A stretch of DNA of 64,000 nt, taken from Alphaproteobacteria bacterium. GTDB taxonomy: Bacteria > Pseudomonadota > Alphaproteobacteria > Micropepsales > Micropepsaceae. Shown one piece after another: positions 40,596 through 52,908 of the stretch; the first letter of the stretch is position 1, and every line of letters starts with the position of its first letter. The stretch is taken from assembly GCA_947475445.1 (NCBI GenBank), contig CANJLC010000009.1, positions 1 to 64,000 on the forward strand, written 5' to 3'. The notes under the pieces are model-generated. The model worked only from the letters and a program-made list of their open reading frames with translations. It was not told where the DNA came from and made no database searches. Both the position numbers and the translations under genes were made by a program.

Positions 40596-41686
40596 TGCTT
40601 TATTATCTGTCGCTTCTCACCCACACCGACCAGCTCGCCTTCTTCCGGCTGTTTCGCTATCTCACCTTCCGCTCCGGTGCCGCGGTGATGACGGCGCTGG
40701 CCATCGCCTTCGTCATCAATCCGATGCTGATCCGCTGGCTGAAAGTAAAACAGGGCAAGGGCCAGCCCATCCGCAGCGACGGCCCCCAGCGCCATATCAT
40801 CGAAAAGGCCGGCACGCCGACCATGGGCGGGCTGTTGATCCTGATCCCCTGCATCGGTTCGACTTTGCTGTGGGCCCAGCTGTCCAACCGCTATGTCTGG
40901 ATCGTGCTGATGGTGACACTCACCTATGGCCTGCTGGGCTTTCTGGATGACTATTACAAGGTGACCAAGCGCACGGCGGACGGCCTGAGCGGCCGCATGC
41001 GCCTTCTGATCGAATTCGCCATCGCATTCCTGGCCACCTGGATGATCATGGGCCTGGAGCCGCCCGCCTTGTCAGGCGCGTTGGCCATCCCGTTCCTCAA
41101 GACAGCGCTGCTGCCGCTGGGATTCTTCTTTGTCGTGGTTGGCGGCTTTGTCATCGCGGGCGCCGCCAATGCCGTCAATTTCACCGATGGCCTTGATGGG
41201 CTGGCGATTGTGCCCGTGATGATCGCGGCGGCAACCTTCACCCTGATCGCCTATCTGGTCGGCAATGAACGCTTCGCCGAGTATCTGCAGATTCCCTATA
41301 TCTTCTCCAGCGGCGAGCTGGCGGTTTTCCTGGCGGCGCTGGTCGGCGGCGGGCTTGGATTTCTCTGGTACAACGCACCGCCCGCCGCCATCTTCATGGG
41401 CGACACCGGATCGCTGCCGCTGGGCGGTGCGCTGGGCGCGGTGGCCGTGTGCGTCAAGCATGAGATCGTCCTTGCCATTGTCGGCGGACTATTCGTGCTG
41501 GAAACCGTTTCGGTGATCGTGCAGGTGATTTCCTTCAAGCTCACCGGCAAGCGGGTTTTCCGCATGGCGCCGATCCATCATCATTACGAGCAGCTGGGCT
41601 GGACCGAGCCCACCATCGTGATCCGCTTCTGGATCGTGGCGGTGGTGCTGGCGCTGGCCGGCCTTGCCACGCTGAAATTGCGGTGA
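40595..41686 (+). CDS. mraY: Phospho-MurNAc-pentapeptide transferase
   Basis: A 363-residue polytopic inner-membrane enzyme with about ten membrane segments that transfers phospho-MurNAc-pentapeptide to undecaprenyl phosphate, forming lipid I. Catalytic aspartates sit in FLDDYYKV (D118, D119) and [10 protein letters not shown] (195-203). The HHHYEQLGW motif near 325 and KAGTPTMGG near 71 are family signatures. It overlaps murF by one base, and murD starts 4 bp later. Confidence 0.97.
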   Translation: MLYYLSLLTHTDQLAFFRLFRYLTFRSGAAVMTALAIAFVINPMLIRWLKVKQGKGQPIRSDGPQRHIIEKAGTPTMGGLLILIPCIGSTLLWAQLSNRYVWIVLMVTLTYGLLGFLDDYYKVTKRTADGLSGRMRLLIEFAIAFLATWMIMGLEPPALSGALAIPFLKTALLPLGFFFVVVGGFVIAGAANAVNFTDGLDGLAIVPVMIAAATFTLIAYLVGNERFAEYLQIPYIFSSGELAVFLAALVGGGLGFLWYNAPPAAIFMGDTGSLPLGGALGAVAVCVKHEIVLAIVGGLFVLETVSVIVQVISFKLTGKRVFRMAPIHHHYEQLGWTEPTIVIRFWIVAVVLALAGLATLKLR

Positions 41687-41690
41687 GGGG

Positions 41691-43114
<1,424 letters not shown>

Positions 43115-43118
<4 letters not shown>

Positions 43119-44266
43119 GTATCTCGCGCGCCGACAAGGGCGGCTTCGCCAATTGGTGGTTCACCGTGGACAAGGTGGCGCTGACCGGCATGGCCCTGCT
43201 GCTGGGCATCGGCCTGATGCTGGCGGCCGCCGCCAGCCCCGCCATCACCGGCGGCCCCATCAGCGCGGGCGATTTCCGCTATGCCATACGGCAGATTACA
43301 TATGCCGCCCTGGCGCTCACCATCATGGGCAGCGCCTCGCTGCTGTCGCTGCGCCAGATCAAGATCACCGCCGCCATCCTGTTTGCCCTGGCGCTGATTG
43401 CATCTTTCCTGGTGCTGTTCATCGGCGCCGATATTCTGGGCGCCCGGCGTGAACTGGATTTTGGTCCCGTCAGCCTGCAGCCCAGCGAATTCCTCAAGCC
43501 CAGCTTCGCCATCCTGGCCGCCGCCGTATTGGCCGACAAGGCGCCGATGCGCATGCCCAAGCCGCTTGTGACTTTCCTGCTGCTGGCGCCGGCCTTGCTC
43601 ATCCTTGTGCAGCAGCCAGACGTCGGACAGACCGGCTTGCTGCTCTGCCTGTGGGGCGCGTTGCTGTTCTTCTGGGGCATGTCGTTCGTCTGGGTGACGG
43701 CGGGACTGGCCATCGCCGGCGTGCTGGGGTTTGCCGCCTATGAAATCTTCCCGCACGTCAATCATCGCGTGCAGCAATATCTGAGCGAATCCGATATCGG
43801 CTACCAGGCCGGGCTGGCGCTGAAAGCCTTTGCCCATGGGGGTTTCTCGGGCGTTGGCCCGGGCGCCGGCACCATCAAATACCGCATACCCGATGCCCAT
43901 TCCGACTATATTTTCGCTGTTGCGGGCGAGGAATTCGGCCTGCTGCTTTGCGCCTTGATCGCGGGGCTGTTCTGCCTGCTGACGGTACGGCTGCTGCTGC
44001 GCTCCGCCGCTTCGCGTGATCCTTTCTGTCAGCTGGCGGGCGCTGGGCTGGCAGTTGTGACTGCCGTGCAGGCCTTCATCAATATGGGCGTGGCCGTGTC
44101 GCTGCTGCCGGCCAAGGGCATGACCCTGCCGTTCATCTCCTATGGCGGCTCGTCGCTTTTCTCCATTGCGCTCACCATGGGTTTTGCCCTGGCGGTGACG
44201 CGCCAGCGCCCCAAGATCGGCGCGCGCCAGGAATCGCTGCTGCAGGCGCTGGGAGCCAGGGCATGA
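43115..44266 (+). CDS. ftsW: Septal peptidoglycan glycosyltransferase FtsW (SEDS)
   Basis: A 383-residue integral membrane protein with about ten membrane segments. SEDS signatures include GARRELDFGPVSLQPSEFLKP, QQPDVGQTGLL, the GPGAGTIKYRIPDAHSDYIFAVAGEEFG loop and LPFISYGGSSL. The Asp in QQPDVGQ corresponds to the catalytic Asp of SEDS polymerases. It polymerises lipid II at the septum together with FtsI. It overlaps murD and murG by 4 bp each. Confidence 0.96.
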
Positions 44267-45339
44267 GCGGCGCCATTGTCCTTTCCGCCGGCGGCACCGG
44301 CGGTCACCTGTTTCCCGCCCAGGCGCTTGCCGGTGAATTGTCGCGGCGCGGCCGCCGCATCGTTGTCATGACCGACAGCCGCTTCGCCAATTACGCCACC
44401 GCCTTTCCCGGCGTGGATATTGAAACCGTGCCGTCCTCACCCATGGGCGCCGTTACCGCGCCGTTCAAGATTGCCGCGGGCATCGTGACCGCGTTCGTCA
44501 AGCTGATGCGCCTGAAGCCGGCCGCCGTGATCGGGTTCGGCGGCTACCCTTCCGTGCCCGTGATGCTGGCGGCGTCGCTGGCGCGCCTGCCAACCGCCAT
44601 CATCGAACAGAATGCCGTGGTGGGCCGCGCCAACCGGCTGGTGATGGAAAAAGTCCGGCTGGTTGCGGCGGCTTTCCCCATTGCGCGTTTCGCGCCAAGG
44701 GACAAAAGCAAGATCGTGCTCACCGGCAACCCGCTGCGCCCCGAAGTCACGGCGTTGTGGGGCGCACCCTATCCGCAACTGCATCATGACGATGCGGTTC
44801 GCCTGCTGGTATTCGGCGGCAGTCAGGGCGCGCGCGCCTTCAGCCTGATTGTTCCTGCCGCCATCACGCGCCTGCCGCATGCGCTCAAGCAGCGGCTGCA
44901 TGTGGTGCAGCAATGCCGCCCCGAAGACATGGCGGCGGTGCGCGAGATTTACGCCAATGCCGAAATCCGCGCCGAACTTGCGCCATTCTTCACCGATCTT
45001 CCCGCCCGCATGGCGAACGCGCATCTTGTGATTGGCCGCTCCGGCGCCGGCACGGTGGCCGAGCTGATGGCGATCGGCCGGCCGTCCATTCTGGTGCCGC
45101 TGCCCTCTTCGATGGACGATCACCAGACCGCCAATGCCGACATCCTTGCCAGTGAAGGCGCCGGATGGCGGGTGCGCGAACGCGATTTAAGCCCGGATTT
45201 GCTGAATCAAATGCTCACCGGGATTTTTGCCGATCCGGCCGACCTGAAGCGCCGCGCAACCAAGGCGCATGCGCTGGCGACGCCCCATGCGGCAAGCAAG
45301 CTGGCCGATCTGGTCGAGAAACTGGCGGCAGGCGCATGA
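44263..45339 (+). CDS. murG: Lipid II synthase MurG
   Basis: A 358-residue GT-B glycosyltransferase attached to the inner face of the membrane; it adds GlcNAc to lipid [11 protein letters not shown] (10-19), [24 protein letters not shown], and [11 protein letters not shown] mark the family. The donor-binding [11 protein letters not shown] block is near 258-268. ATGA overlaps with ftsW and murC. Confidence 0.96.
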   Translation: MSGAIVLSAGGTGGHLFPAQALAGELSRRGRRIVVMTDSRFANYATAFPGVDIETVPSSPMGAVTAPFKIAAGIVTAFVKLMRLKPAAVIGFGGYPSVPVMLAASLARLPTAIIEQNAVVGRANRLVMEKVRLVAAAFPIARFAPRDKSKIVLTGNPLRPEVTALWGAPYPQLHHDDAVRLLVFGGSQGARAFSLIVPAAITRLPHALKQRLHVVQQCRPEDMAAVREIYANAEIRAELAPFFTDLPARMANAHLVIGRSGAGTVAELMAIGRPSILVPLPSSMDDHQTANADILASEGAGWRVRERDLSPDLLNQMLTGIFADPADLKRRATKAHALATPHAASKLADLVEKLAAGA

Positions 45340-46751
45340 AAGTCACCACCCGCGTCCCCCTCGATATCGGCGCCATCCATTTCATTGGCATTGGCGGCAT
45401 CGGCATGAGCGGCATCGCCGAGATCATGCACAATCTGGGTTACAAGGTGCAGGGCTCGGACGTGGCGCAAAGCGCCAACGTCAAGCGGCTCATGGCGATG
45501 GGAATTCCTGTCGCCATCGGCCACAGCGCGGACAATCTCAAGGGCGCGCATGCGGTGGTCTATTCTTCCGCCGTCAAGCCCGGCAATGTCGAGTTCGACG
45601 CCGCGCGGGCGCTGAGCCTGCCGCTGGTGCGCCGCGCCGAGATGCTGGCCGAGATCATGCGCCTGCGCTGCTGCGTTGCCATCGCCGGCACCAATGGCAA
45701 GACCACCACCACCACGCTGGTGGCGGCGCTGCTCGATGCCGGCAACATGGATCCCACCGTGGTCAATGGCGGCATCATCAACGCCTATGGCACCAATGCG
45801 CGGCTGGGCGCCGGCGAATGGGTCGTGGTGGAAGCCGATGAAAGCGACGGTACCTTCCTGCGCCTGCCCGCCACCATCGCGGTGGTGACCAACGCCGATC
45901 CCGATCACCTGGATTATTACGGCACCTTCGACAATATGCTGGCTGCCTTCCAGCGCTTTATCGAGAACGTGCCGTTCTACGGTTTCGCAGTGCTCTGCCT
46001 GGACCATCCCGAAGTGCAGGCCATGGTGGGCCGCATCACCGACCGGCGCATGATCACTTACGGTTTCTCGCCCCAGGCCGATGCCCGCGCCGTCAATGTG
46101 CGCTTTGCCGAAGGCATGTCACGCTTCGACGTGGTTTTCACCGACCGGCGCAAGAACAGCGAAGTCCGTTTTGACGATCTGTGCCTGCCCATGCCGGGCG
46201 AGCATAACGTCCAGAACGCCATGGCCGCGATTGTCGTGGCGCGCGAACTGGGCGTCAGCGAAGCCCTGATCCGCAAGGCCCTGGCCGAGTTCAAGGGCGT
46301 GGGCCGCCGCTTCTCCAAGATCGGGGAATGGAACGGCGCCGCCATCATCGACGATTATGCCCATAATCCCTTCAAGATCGCCGCCGCCCTGAAGGCGGCG
46401 CGCCAGGCTTACAGCGGCCCTGTGGTCGCGGTGGTGCAGCCACACCGCTATACCCGCCTGCGCGACACCTTCGAGCAGTTCGCCAAATGCCTCAACGATG
46501 CCGATGTGGCGGTGATCGCGCCGGTCTATGCCGCGGGCGAGCAGCCCATCGACGGCATTGACCGCGATTCCTATGCCGAGGCGCTGCGCGCCCATGGTCA
46601 TCGCAATGTCATCGTGATTGACGGCGAAGCCGACCTCGCCGCCGCCATCGCGCCGTTCCTGAAAGCCGGTGGCGCAGTTGTCGGCCTTGGCGCCGGTTCG
46701 ATCAGCGCCTGGATGCACGCTCTCCAGAAAAAGCTGGAGGCGCTGAAATGA
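45336..46751 (+). CDS. murC: UDP-MurNAc:L-alanine ligase
   Basis: A 471-residue Mur ligase that adds the first amino acid to UDP-MurNAc. The N-terminal [13 protein letters not shown] motif is at 18-30 and the ATP loop [10 protein letters not shown] at 118-127. [11 protein letters not shown] and DDYAHNP are MurC-specific. The frame is open back to 45165 inside murG, but the ATG at 45336 gives the standard ATGA overlap. ATGA overlap with murB follows. Confidence 0.96.
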   Translation: MKVTTRVPLDIGAIHFIGIGGIGMSGIAEIMHNLGYKVQGSDVAQSANVKRLMAMGIPVAIGHSADNLKGAHAVVYSSAVKPGNVEFDAARALSLPLVRRAEMLAEIMRLRCCVAIAGTNGKTTTTTLVAALLDAGNMDPTVVNGGIINAYGTNARLGAGEWVVVEADESDGTFLRLPATIAVVTNADPDHLDYYGTFDNMLAAFQRFIENVPFYGFAVLCLDHPEVQAMVGRITDRRMITYGFSPQADARAVNVRFAEGMSRFDVVFTDRRKNSEVRFDDLCLPMPGEHNVQNAMAAIVVARELGVSEALIRKALAEFKGVGRRFSKIGEWNGAAIIDDYAHNPFKIAAALKAARQAYSGPVVAVVQPHRYTRLRDTFEQFAKCLNDADVAVIAPVYAAGEQPIDGIDRDSYAEALRAHGHRNVIVIDGEADLAAAIAPFLKAGGAVVGLGAGSISAWMHALQKKLEALK

Positions 46752-47644
46752 CCAAGGTTTGCGAGGCGCTGCCGCCGGTGCGCGGCACTTATACCTACGA
46801 TGCGCCGCTCAAGGATCTGGTGTGGTTCCGCACCGGCGGCGCCGCCGAAATCCTGTTCCGTCCGGCTGACGCGGAGGACCTGGCAACCTTCCTGGCCGCC
46901 CGGTCCGAAGACTTGCGTCTGTCCGTGATCGGGGTTGGCTCCAACCTGCTGGTGCGCGATGGCGGCATCCCGGGCGTGACAGTGCGCCTGTCTTCGGCTT
47001 TCGGGAAAATCGAAACCCATGGCACGCGGGTGCGGGCAGGGGCCGCGGCGCTGGATGGCGCCGTGGCGCGGGCCGCGGCGGATGCGGGCATTGCGGGCCT
47101 GGAATTCCTGCGCGGCGTGCCGGGCACCATTGGCGGGGCGCTCAAAATGAATGCCGGCTGCTACGGCCGCGAGATCAAGGATATATTTGTCGAAGCCACC
47201 GCGCTGGATGCGCACGGCAACAAGATCACCCTCAAGCCCGCCGATATGGGCTTTGTCTATCGCAAGAGCCAGACCCGTGACGAACTGGTTTTCGTGGAAG
47301 CGGTGTTCGAAGGCAGTCTTGATAATCCCGATGCCATCCGCGCCCGCATGGAAGAACTCAGCGCCAACCGCGAGGCGGCCCAGCCCATCCGCGCCAGGAC
47401 CGGTGGCTCGACCTTCAAGAATCCGCCGGGCCACAAGGCTTGGGCTTTGATTGACGAGGCCGGTTGCCGCGGCCTCAAGATCGGCGACGCCCAGGTCAGC
47501 GAAAAGCACACCAATTTCCTCATCAATATGGGCGACGCCAGGGCCGCCGACATCGAGGCGCTGGGCGAGGAAGTGCGCAAGCGCGTCAAGGCCAAGTCCG
47601 GCATCGAGCTGGAATGGGAAATCAAGCGGGTGGGCATCGCATGA
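46748..47644 (+). CDS. murB: UDP-N-acetylenolpyruvoylglucosamine reductase
   Basis: A 298-residue FAD enzyme that reduces the enolpyruvyl group to form UDP-MurNAc. FAD-binding [12 protein letters not shown] (about 59-70) and [18 protein letters not shown] (about 124-141) are present, and the short type-II-like [18 protein letters not shown] carries the catalytic Ser. Length fits the shorter MurB class common in alphaproteobacteria. It overlaps its neighbours by ATGA. Confidence 0.95.
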   Translation: MTKVCEALPPVRGTYTYDAPLKDLVWFRTGGAAEILFRPADAEDLATFLAARSEDLRLSVIGVGSNLLVRDGGIPGVTVRLSSAFGKIETHGTRVRAGAAALDGAVARAAADAGIAGLEFLRGVPGTIGGALKMNAGCYGREIKDIFVEATALDAHGNKITLKPADMGFVYRKSQTRDELVFVEAVFEGSLDNPDAIRARMEELSANREAAQPIRARTGGSTFKNPPGHKAWALIDEAGCRGLKIGDAQVSEKHTNFLINMGDARAADIEALGEEVRKRVKAKSGIELEWEIKRVGIA

Positions 47645-48564
47645 CCACCTACAAGCGCATCGCGGTCTTGATGGGTGGGCGCTCGGCAGAGCGCGAAGTC
47701 TCGCTGTCCTCCGGGCGCGGCGTGATGAAGGCACTGGCGGAAGAAGGCTTTGATCCGGTGATGGTGGATCCCGGCGACAACCCCGGCGACCAGCTTTTCC
47801 AGGCCAAGCCGGATGCGGCTTTCAATGCCCTGCATGGCCGCTTCGGCGAAGACGGCACCGTGCAAGGATTGCTGGAATTGATGCGCATTCCCTATACCCA
47901 TTCGGGCGTGCTGGCCTCGGCGCTGGCGATGCACAAGGAAAAAACCAAGGATGTTTATCGCGCCGCCGGCCTGCCGGTGGTCAAGTCCATCGTGGTGGAC
48001 CGCAAGGTGGCGGCGGCCAGCCATCTGATGGAACCGCCTTACGTGATCAAGCCGGTCAATGAAGGCTCCTCCGTGGGAATCTACATCATCCGCAAGGGCG
48101 ACAACCGCCCGCCCGCCGAACTGGGCGCCGACAGCTGGAATCTATCCAGCGAGATGATGGTGGAAGAATTCGTGCCGGGCCGCGAACTCACGGTCAGCGT
48201 GATGGGAGACAGGCCCCTGGGCGTGACCGAGATCGTCACCGACCTGGAATTCTACGATTATGAGGCGAAATACGCGCCGGGCGGTTCGAAGCACATCCTT
48301 CCGGCCGACCTGCCGGCAAAGATAACCGAACAGGCGATGGACCTGGCGGTCCGGGCGCACCGGGCGCTGGGCTGCCGCGGCGTCACCCGCACCGATTTTC
48401 GCTATGACGACACCGATGCGCGCCATCGGCTGATCCTTCTGGAAACCAATACCCAGCCCGGCATGACGCCGACTTCGCTGGTGCCGGAACAGGCTGCCCA
48501 TCTGGGCATCTCCTACGCAAAATTGTGCCGCTGGATGGTGGAGGACGCTTCGTGCGATCGCTGA
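47641..48564 (+). CDS. ddl: D-alanine:D-alanine ligase
   Basis: A 307-residue ATP-grasp enzyme that makes D-Ala-D-Ala for Mur[16 protein letters not shown] (about 11-25) binds the first D-Ala. [11 protein letters not shown] and [18 protein letters not shown] (metal and second-Ala site) complete the signature. The frame is open back to 47464 within murB; the ATG at 47641 gives the ATGA overlap. The ftsQ GTG start lies 13 bp inside its 3' end. Confidence 0.95.
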   Translation: MTTYKRIAVLMGGRSAEREVSLSSGRGVMKALAEEGFDPVMVDPGDNPGDQLFQAKPDAAFNALHGRFGEDGTVQGLLELMRIPYTHSGVLASALAMHKEKTKDVYRAAGLPVVKSIVVDRKVAAASHLMEPPYVIKPVNEGSSVGIYIIRKGDNRPPAELGADSWNLSSEMMVEEFVPGRELTVSVMGDRPLGVTEIVTDLEFYDYEAKYAPGGSKHILPADLPAKITEQAMDLAVRAHRALGCRGVTRTDFRYDDTDARHRLILLETNTQPGMTPTSLVPEQAAHLGISYAKLCRWMVEDASCDR

Positions 48565-49490
48565 AAATTGAACGCAAGGCGCGCGGGCAGTCCCGCGCCA
48601 AGACATTGCGCCACCCGCTGCGCGGCAATCCCGGCAAGGCCTCCGTCCAGCCCGGCTCTGCGCGCCGCGCCCGGCCGCCGGGCATTTTCGGCCGTTTCCT
48701 TGGCCGCATCGGCGCGTTCTTTGCCCGTCCCATCGCAATCCTGGCGGCGGGCCTGTCCGTCTTGGCGCTGATCGGTGTGCTGCTGGTCAGCGGCATGGTG
48801 GGACGCGCCGCCCATGGCGTGGGCAATGGCGTGTCGGGCGTGATCGGCGATGCCGGTTTTGGCGTCTACGAAATCCAGATCACCGGCAATCGCCGCGTCC
48901 CCACCGGCACCCTGTTTGCCGCGCTGGGCCTGAAGGCGGGCCAATCCATCTTCTTTATTGACCTTCCCGCAGCCCGCTCGCGCCTGATGGCACTGGACTG
49001 GATCGCCAGCGCCGACGTGGTGCGCCGCTATCCCGATGCCATCCATGTCACGGTGGTTGAAAAGCGGCCCTTCGCCCTGTGGCGCACGCCGGATGGCAAG
49101 GTCGCGGTGGTGGAACGCGCCGGTGGCGTCATCACCACCCAGGGCGTGGAGAAATTCTCAAAGCTGCCAAAGCTGGTGGGCACCGGCGCGCCCGAGAAAG
49201 CCGCCGAACTGGTGGAAGCGGCCCTCAATCATCGCGCCGTGTCCGCCCGCGTCGCCGCCTATGAGCGCGTGTCCAGGCGTCGCTGGAACCTGATCCTGAA
49301 CAATGGCGTGGTGGTGAAGCTGCCGGAGATCGGCTGGCAGAAGGAACTGGACGCGCTGGAGCATCTTATCGTGGACAATGGCATCCTGGAGCGTGACGTC
49401 ACCGAGATCGACCTGCGTTCCAACACGCAATATTTCTTCATGCTCAAGGGCGGCGAGAAAAAGGATGTCCAGAGGGACAAGGAAATCTGA
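48552..49490 (+). CDS. ftsQ: Cell division protein FtsQ
   Basis: A 312-residue bitopic protein. A long basic cytoplasmic head (1-55, rich in Arg and Lys) precedes one membrane segment (about 62-86). The POTRA domain follows ([21 protein letters not shown], about 106-175), then the FtsQ beta domain ([19 protein letters not shown]). It links FtsL/FtsB to the divisome. The start is GTG at 48552, directly after TGGAGGAC, inside ddl. The frame upstream has no ATG. The stop overlaps ftsA as TGATG. Confidence 0.9.
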   Translation: MRSLKIERKARGQSRAKTLRHPLRGNPGKASVQPGSARRARPPGIFGRFLGRIGAFFARPIAILAAGLSVLALIGVLLVSGMVGRAAHGVGNGVSGVIGDAGFGVYEIQITGNRRVPTGTLFAALGLKAGQSIFFIDLPAARSRLMALDWIASADVVRRYPDAIHVTVVEKRPFALWRTPDGKVAVVERAGGVITTQGVEKFSKLPKLVGTGAPEKAAELVEAALNHRAVSARVAAYERVSRRRWNLILNNGVVVKLPEIGWQKELDALEHLIVDNGILERDVTEIDLRSNTQYFFMLKGGEKKDVQRDKEI

Positions 49491-50770
49491 TGGGCGAAAC
49501 ATTGAGGTTGCGCGTGAACAACGAGATCCCCGCCTACCGCACCGGACTGGTTTCGGCGCTCGATATAGGCTCCTCCAAGGTGGCCTGCGTCATTGGCCGC
49601 GCCGAAGGCGGCGTGCTGAAAGTGCTGGGCAGCGCCTTGCGCGAAAGCGCCGGGCTGAAAGCCGGCACCGTCACCAGCCTTGAACTGGCCGAGGAAAGCA
49701 TCCGCGACTGCGTCGCCGCCGCCGAGAACCATGCCGATGCCCGCATCCAGAATGTGCTGGTGGCGGTCAATTGCGGCAGCCCGGCTTCCGTCACCAGCCG
49801 CGCCGTGATGGCGCTGGATGGGGCGCTGGTGTCGGACGCCCATCTGCGCCAGCTGCTGGCGGAAGGCCGCGCCAAATGCCGTCTCGACGGCCACGAGATC
49901 ATCCAGAGCGCCCCCACCGCCTATGTGGTGGACGAAGCGCGGGGCGTGCGCGACCCTTCCGGCATGTTCTGCCAGCGCATCGGCGTCGCCATGCATGCCG
50001 TGGCGGTCAAGCCGTCTCCCCTCGCCAACCTCAAGCTGGCGGTGGAACGCTGCCACCTGAATGTGGTGGGCACCCTGTTCTCGGCCTATGCCTCGGGCCT
50101 GGCCACCTTGACCGAAGACGAAAAGCAGATCGGCGCCACGGTGATCGACATGGGCGGCGGCTGCACCTCCATCGCCGTCTTTTTGGAAGGCCATCTGGTC
50201 TATGCCGATGTGGTGCCGCTGGGCGGCTATTCGGTCACCCATGACATTTCCCGTGGCCTGGCCGCACCGCTGTCCGGCGCCGAGCGCGTCAAGACCCTGT
50301 TCGGGGCGGCGCTGGGCGACCTGCAGGCGGGGTCCGATGTGATCTCCGTGCCCCAGACCGGCGAGGAAGGCGAGGATGGCGCCCTGCGCGTGCCGCGCTC
50401 CATGCTCACCCGCATCATCCAGGCCCGCCTGACCGAGATATTCGAGGAAGTGCAGAAGCGCCTGCAGGCCTCCGGCTATGAAAACGTGACGGGCCGCCGG
50501 GCTGTTTTGACAGGCGGCGCCTGCCAGCTCACCGGCACCCGCGAACTGGCGGCAAGGGTGCTGAACAAGCAGGTTCGCATCGGCCGGCCGCAGCCCTTTG
50601 CGGGCCTGGCGGCGGCCTCGGCGGGGCCGGACTATGCCACCGCCATCGGCCTCCTGATGGCGGGCGCGATGCTGCCGCCCGAAATCCTGAACCCCGAATT
50701 GGCCAGCATCCCGGCCGCCGGGCAAAGCAAAAGCTGGCTCTCACGGTTGACGGGCCGGTGGCTGGGATGA
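49490..50770 (+). CDS. ftsA: Cell division protein FtsA
   Basis: A 426-residue actin-like ATPase that tethers FtsZ to the membrane. Phosphate loop 1 is SALDIGSSKVACVIG (about 23-37). The SHS2/1C domain has NCGSPASVTSRAV. Phosphate loop 2 is DMGGGCTSIAVF (about 219-230), and LTGGACQLTG is the adenosine motif. The C-terminus (SWLSRLTGRWLG) forms the amphipathic membrane-targeting helix. It overlaps ftsQ by one base, and ftsZ follows after 81 bp. Confidence 0.96.
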   Translation: MGETLRLRVNNEIPAYRTGLVSALDIGSSKVACVIGRAEGGVLKVLGSALRESAGLKAGTVTSLELAEESIRDCVAAAENHADARIQNVLVAVNCGSPASVTSRAVMALDGALVSDAHLRQLLAEGRAKCRLDGHEIIQSAPTAYVVDEARGVRDPSGMFCQRIGVAMHAVAVKPSPLANLKLAVERCHLNVVGTLFSAYASGLATLTEDEKQIGATVIDMGGGCTSIAVFLEGHLVYADVVPLGGYSVTHDISRGLAAPLSGAERVKTLFGAALGDLQAGSDVISVPQTGEEGEDGALRVPRSMLTRIIQARLTEIFEEVQKRLQASGYENVTGRRAVLTGGACQLTGTRELAARVLNKQVRIGRPQPFAGLAAASAGPDYATAIGLLMAGAMLPPEILNPELASIPAAGQSKSWLSRLTGRWLG

Positions 50771-50847
50771 TTCAACAAGATAACAGCGAATCAGTTGGGC
50801 AATTCGGGAATACGCAACGTGACCGAAACACGTCACTGAGGAGAATC
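50769..50847. promoter_or_regulatory. Three GANTC (CcrM-type) sites in the ftsZ leader
   Basis: GANTC occurs at 50769 (GATTC, over the ftsA stop), 50788 (GAATC) and 50843 (GAATC), inside or touching the 81-bp ftsA-ftsZ gap. At this base composition about 0.3 would be expected. CcrM methylates GANTC in many alphaproteobacteria, and GcrA uses it to time division genes. GTGAC-N8-GTCAC also lies just before the ribosome site. Confidence 0.5.
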
Positions 50848-50851
50848 TAAG

Positions 50852-52309
50852 ATGGCGATCAACCTGAAAGTACCCCCGACCAAGGAACTGCGTCCCCGCA
50901 TCACCGTGCTGGGCGTGGGCGGCGCGGGCGGCAATGCCGTCAACAACATGATCGAAGCCGGCCTTGAAGGCGTGGACTTCGTGGTGGCCAACACCGACGC
51001 CCAGGCCCTCAGCCAGTCCAAGTGCGACCGCCGCATCCAGCTTGGCGCCGCCACCACCGAAGGCCTTGGCGCAGGGGCGCAGCCCGAAGTGGGACGCGCA
51101 GGCGCCGAAGAATCCCTGCCCGAGATCATGGAGCAGCTGCAAGGCTCGCACATGGTGTTCATCGCCGCCGGCATGGGCGGCGGCACCGGCACCGGGGCAG
51201 CCCCGGTGATCGCCCGCGCCGTGCGCGAGGCCGGCATCCTGGCGGTCGGCGTGGTCACCAAGCCCTTCGCCCTGGAAGGCGACCGCCGCATGAAGGTGGC
51301 CGAAGCCGGCATCAAGGACCTGCAGACCTTCGTGCATACCCTGATCGTCATTCCCAACCAGAACCTGTTCCGCGTCGCCAATGAGCGCACCACCATGGCC
51401 CAGGCTTTCGCCATGGCCGATGAAGTGCTGCATGCCGGCGTGCGCGGCGTCACTGACCTGATCGTGATGCCCGGCCTGATCAATCTCGACTTCGCCGACA
51501 TCAAGTCTGTGATCTCGGAAATGGGCAAGGCGGTGATGGGTACCGGCGAAGCCGAAGGCGAAGACCGCGCCATGCGGGCCGCCGACATGGCGATCTCCAA
51601 CCCGCTGCTGGACGATGTCAGCATGAAGGGCGCCCGCGGCGTTCTCATCAACATCACCGGCGGCCCCGACCTGATGCTGTTCGAAGTCGAACAGGCCGCC
51701 AACCGCATCCGCGCCGAGGTCGATCCCGACGCCAATATCATCTTCGGCAACACCATCCTGGACGACATGGAAGGGCGCATCCGCGTCTCCGTGGTCGCCA
51801 CCGGCATTGATGCCGAGCAGATCAAGGCGCAGGAGAAGGTCTATACCTTCCGTCCGCCGGCCAAGGCCCGCACCCTGCAGGTCGAGCCGCGCCCCGTGCC
51901 CGCCGCCAACCCGGTGCACAACCAGGTTGAAAAGCTGGCCAGCGAACTCAATGCGGCGCCTGTCCAGGACGCCGACGAGGCCTATATCCTGGGCGGCGAT
52001 GACGCCCCGGCGGTGCCTTATCCCGTCACCGAAACCATCCGCTCCACCGAAGAAATGCCGCTGGCCATCAAGCCGGAACCGGAAAAGAAAAGCGGCTGGG
52101 GCTTCTTTGGCCGCAAGAAGGCCGCTGCCCCCGACCTGCGCGCCGAGCCGCCGGTCACCCGTCCCGCGCCGCGCCCGGAAGCCCGTGCCGCAGCCCCTGT
52201 GCAGATGGAAGAACAGCCCGCGCCACCCTCGGGTGACGATCTCTTCCCCGAGCATAACCGCGACGAACAGTTCGAAATCCCGGCTTTTCTCCGGCGCCAG
52301 TCGAACTGA
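50852..52309 (+). CDS. ftsZ: Cell division GTPase FtsZ
   Basis: A 485-residue tubulin-like GTPase that forms the Z ring. The GTP signature GGGTGTG is at 109-115, preceded by [10 protein letters not shown] (21-30), and the T7 loop [11 protein letters not shown] is near 207-217. The globular part ends near 320. A long variable linker (about 330-468, rich in Pro, Ala, Glu) leads to the conserved C-terminal peptide EIPAFLRRQ, which binds FtsA and other partners. TGAGGAG precedes the ATG. A strong terminator follows at 52374. Confidence 0.98.
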   Translation: MAINLKVPPTKELRPRITVLGVGGAGGNAVNNMIEAGLEGVDFVVANTDAQALSQSKCDRRIQLGAATTEGLGAGAQPEVGRAGAEESLPEIMEQLQGSHMVFIAAGMGGGTGTGAAPVIARAVREAGILAVGVVTKPFALEGDRRMKVAEAGIKDLQTFVHTLIVIPNQNLFRVANERTTMAQAFAMADEVLHAGVRGVTDLIVMPGLINLDFADIKSVISEMGKAVMGTGEAEGEDRAMRAADMAISNPLLDDVSMKGARGVLINITGGPDLMLFEVEQAANRIRAEVDPDANIIFGNTILDDMEGRIRVSVVATGIDAEQIKAQEKVYTFRPPAKARTLQVEPRPVPAANPVHNQVEKLASELNAAPVQDADEAYILGGDDAPAVPYPVTETIRSTEEMPLAIKPEPEKKSGWGFFGRKKAAAPDLRAEPPVTRPAPRPEARAAAPVQMEEQPAPPSGDDLFPEHNRDEQFEIPAFLRRQSN

Positions 52310-52318
52310 CAGGCGCAG

Positions 52319-52366
52319 CCTGTCATCCCCGGCGAGGTTGCGAAGCAACCGAGGGAAGGGGATCCA
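52319..52366. repeat. REP-like palindromic element after ftsZ
   Basis: Nested inverted repeats: an outer ATCCCC/GGGGAT pair and an inner GGTTGC-GAA-GCAACC hairpin (52336-52350). The TCATCCCCGGCGAGG type of opening is typical of dispersed intergenic repeats in alphaproteobacteria. Only one copy is seen in this window, so its repeated nature is inferred. Confidence 0.45.
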
Positions 52367-52373
52367 GTAATGC

Positions 52374-52402
52374 AAAAAGGGCGGCGTCAGCCGCCCTTTT
52401 TC
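52374..52402 (+). terminator. Intrinsic terminator of the dcw cluster (after ftsZ)
   Basis: AAAGGGCGGC pairs with GCCGCCCTTT around GTCA and is followed by TTCTTT, 64 bp after the ftsZ stop. A textbook terminator. Confidence 0.88.
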
Positions 52403-52419
52403 TTTGCTAGAATGCCGCT

Positions 52420-52908
52420 ATGAACGTTGAGGATGCGACACAGGCCGATCTGCCCGGTATCCGGGAATTGATCAATCACGCCATCACGACCGGGGTTGCG
52501 GTGTTCGATGAAACACCCAAGACCGTGGCGGAAGTGGAAAGCTGGTTCGCGGCGAAACAAAAGGCCGAGCTGCCGGTCCTTGTCGTGCGGGATGCCGCCG
52601 GCGTTGCGGGCTATGCGTCTTACGGCCCGTTCCGTCCTTGGGGGTGTTACCGTTTCACCGTCGAGCATGGTGTTCATGTCCGCACTGATGTGCAGCGCCG
52701 TGGTTTGGGAAAAAAGCTTCTGGAGGCGTTGACCGAGCGGGCACGCGCCGCCGGCATGCATGTCATGGTGGGCGGTATCGAGGGCAGCAACGACGCCAGC
52801 CTGCAGTTGCATCGCGAGCTGGGTTTTGTCGAGAGCGGCCGTTTGCCGGAAGTGGGCCGAAAGTTTGACAATTGGTTGACGCTTATATTCATGCAGAAGA
52901 CGTTGTAA
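52420..52908 (+). CDS. GNAT N-acetyltransferase, phosphinothricin-acetyltransferase-like
   Basis: A 162-residue acetyl-CoA-dependent transferase. N-terminal DATQADLPGIRELINHAI, then DETPKTVAEVESWF, and the acetyl-CoA loop VHVRTDVQRRGLGKKLLEAL with the Q/R-x-x-G-x-G/A form, ending in SLQLHRELGFVESGRLPEVGRKFDNW. The pattern is that of the PAT/MddA group, which acetylates phosphinothricin or methionine analogues. It sits between the ftsZ terminator and lpxC, where many relatives have lpxC directly. No Shine-Dalgarno is visible; GCTAGAAT lies 6 bases before the ATG, suggesting a leaderless start. Its stop overlaps lpxC as TAATG. Confidence 0.85.
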   Translation: MNVEDATQADLPGIRELINHAITTGVAVFDETPKTVAEVESWFAAKQKAELPVLVVRDAAGVAGYASYGPFRPWGCYRFTVEHGVHVRTDVQRRGLGKKLLEALTERARAAGMHVMVGGIEGSNDASLQLHRELGFVESGRLPEVGRKFDNWLTLIFMQKTL

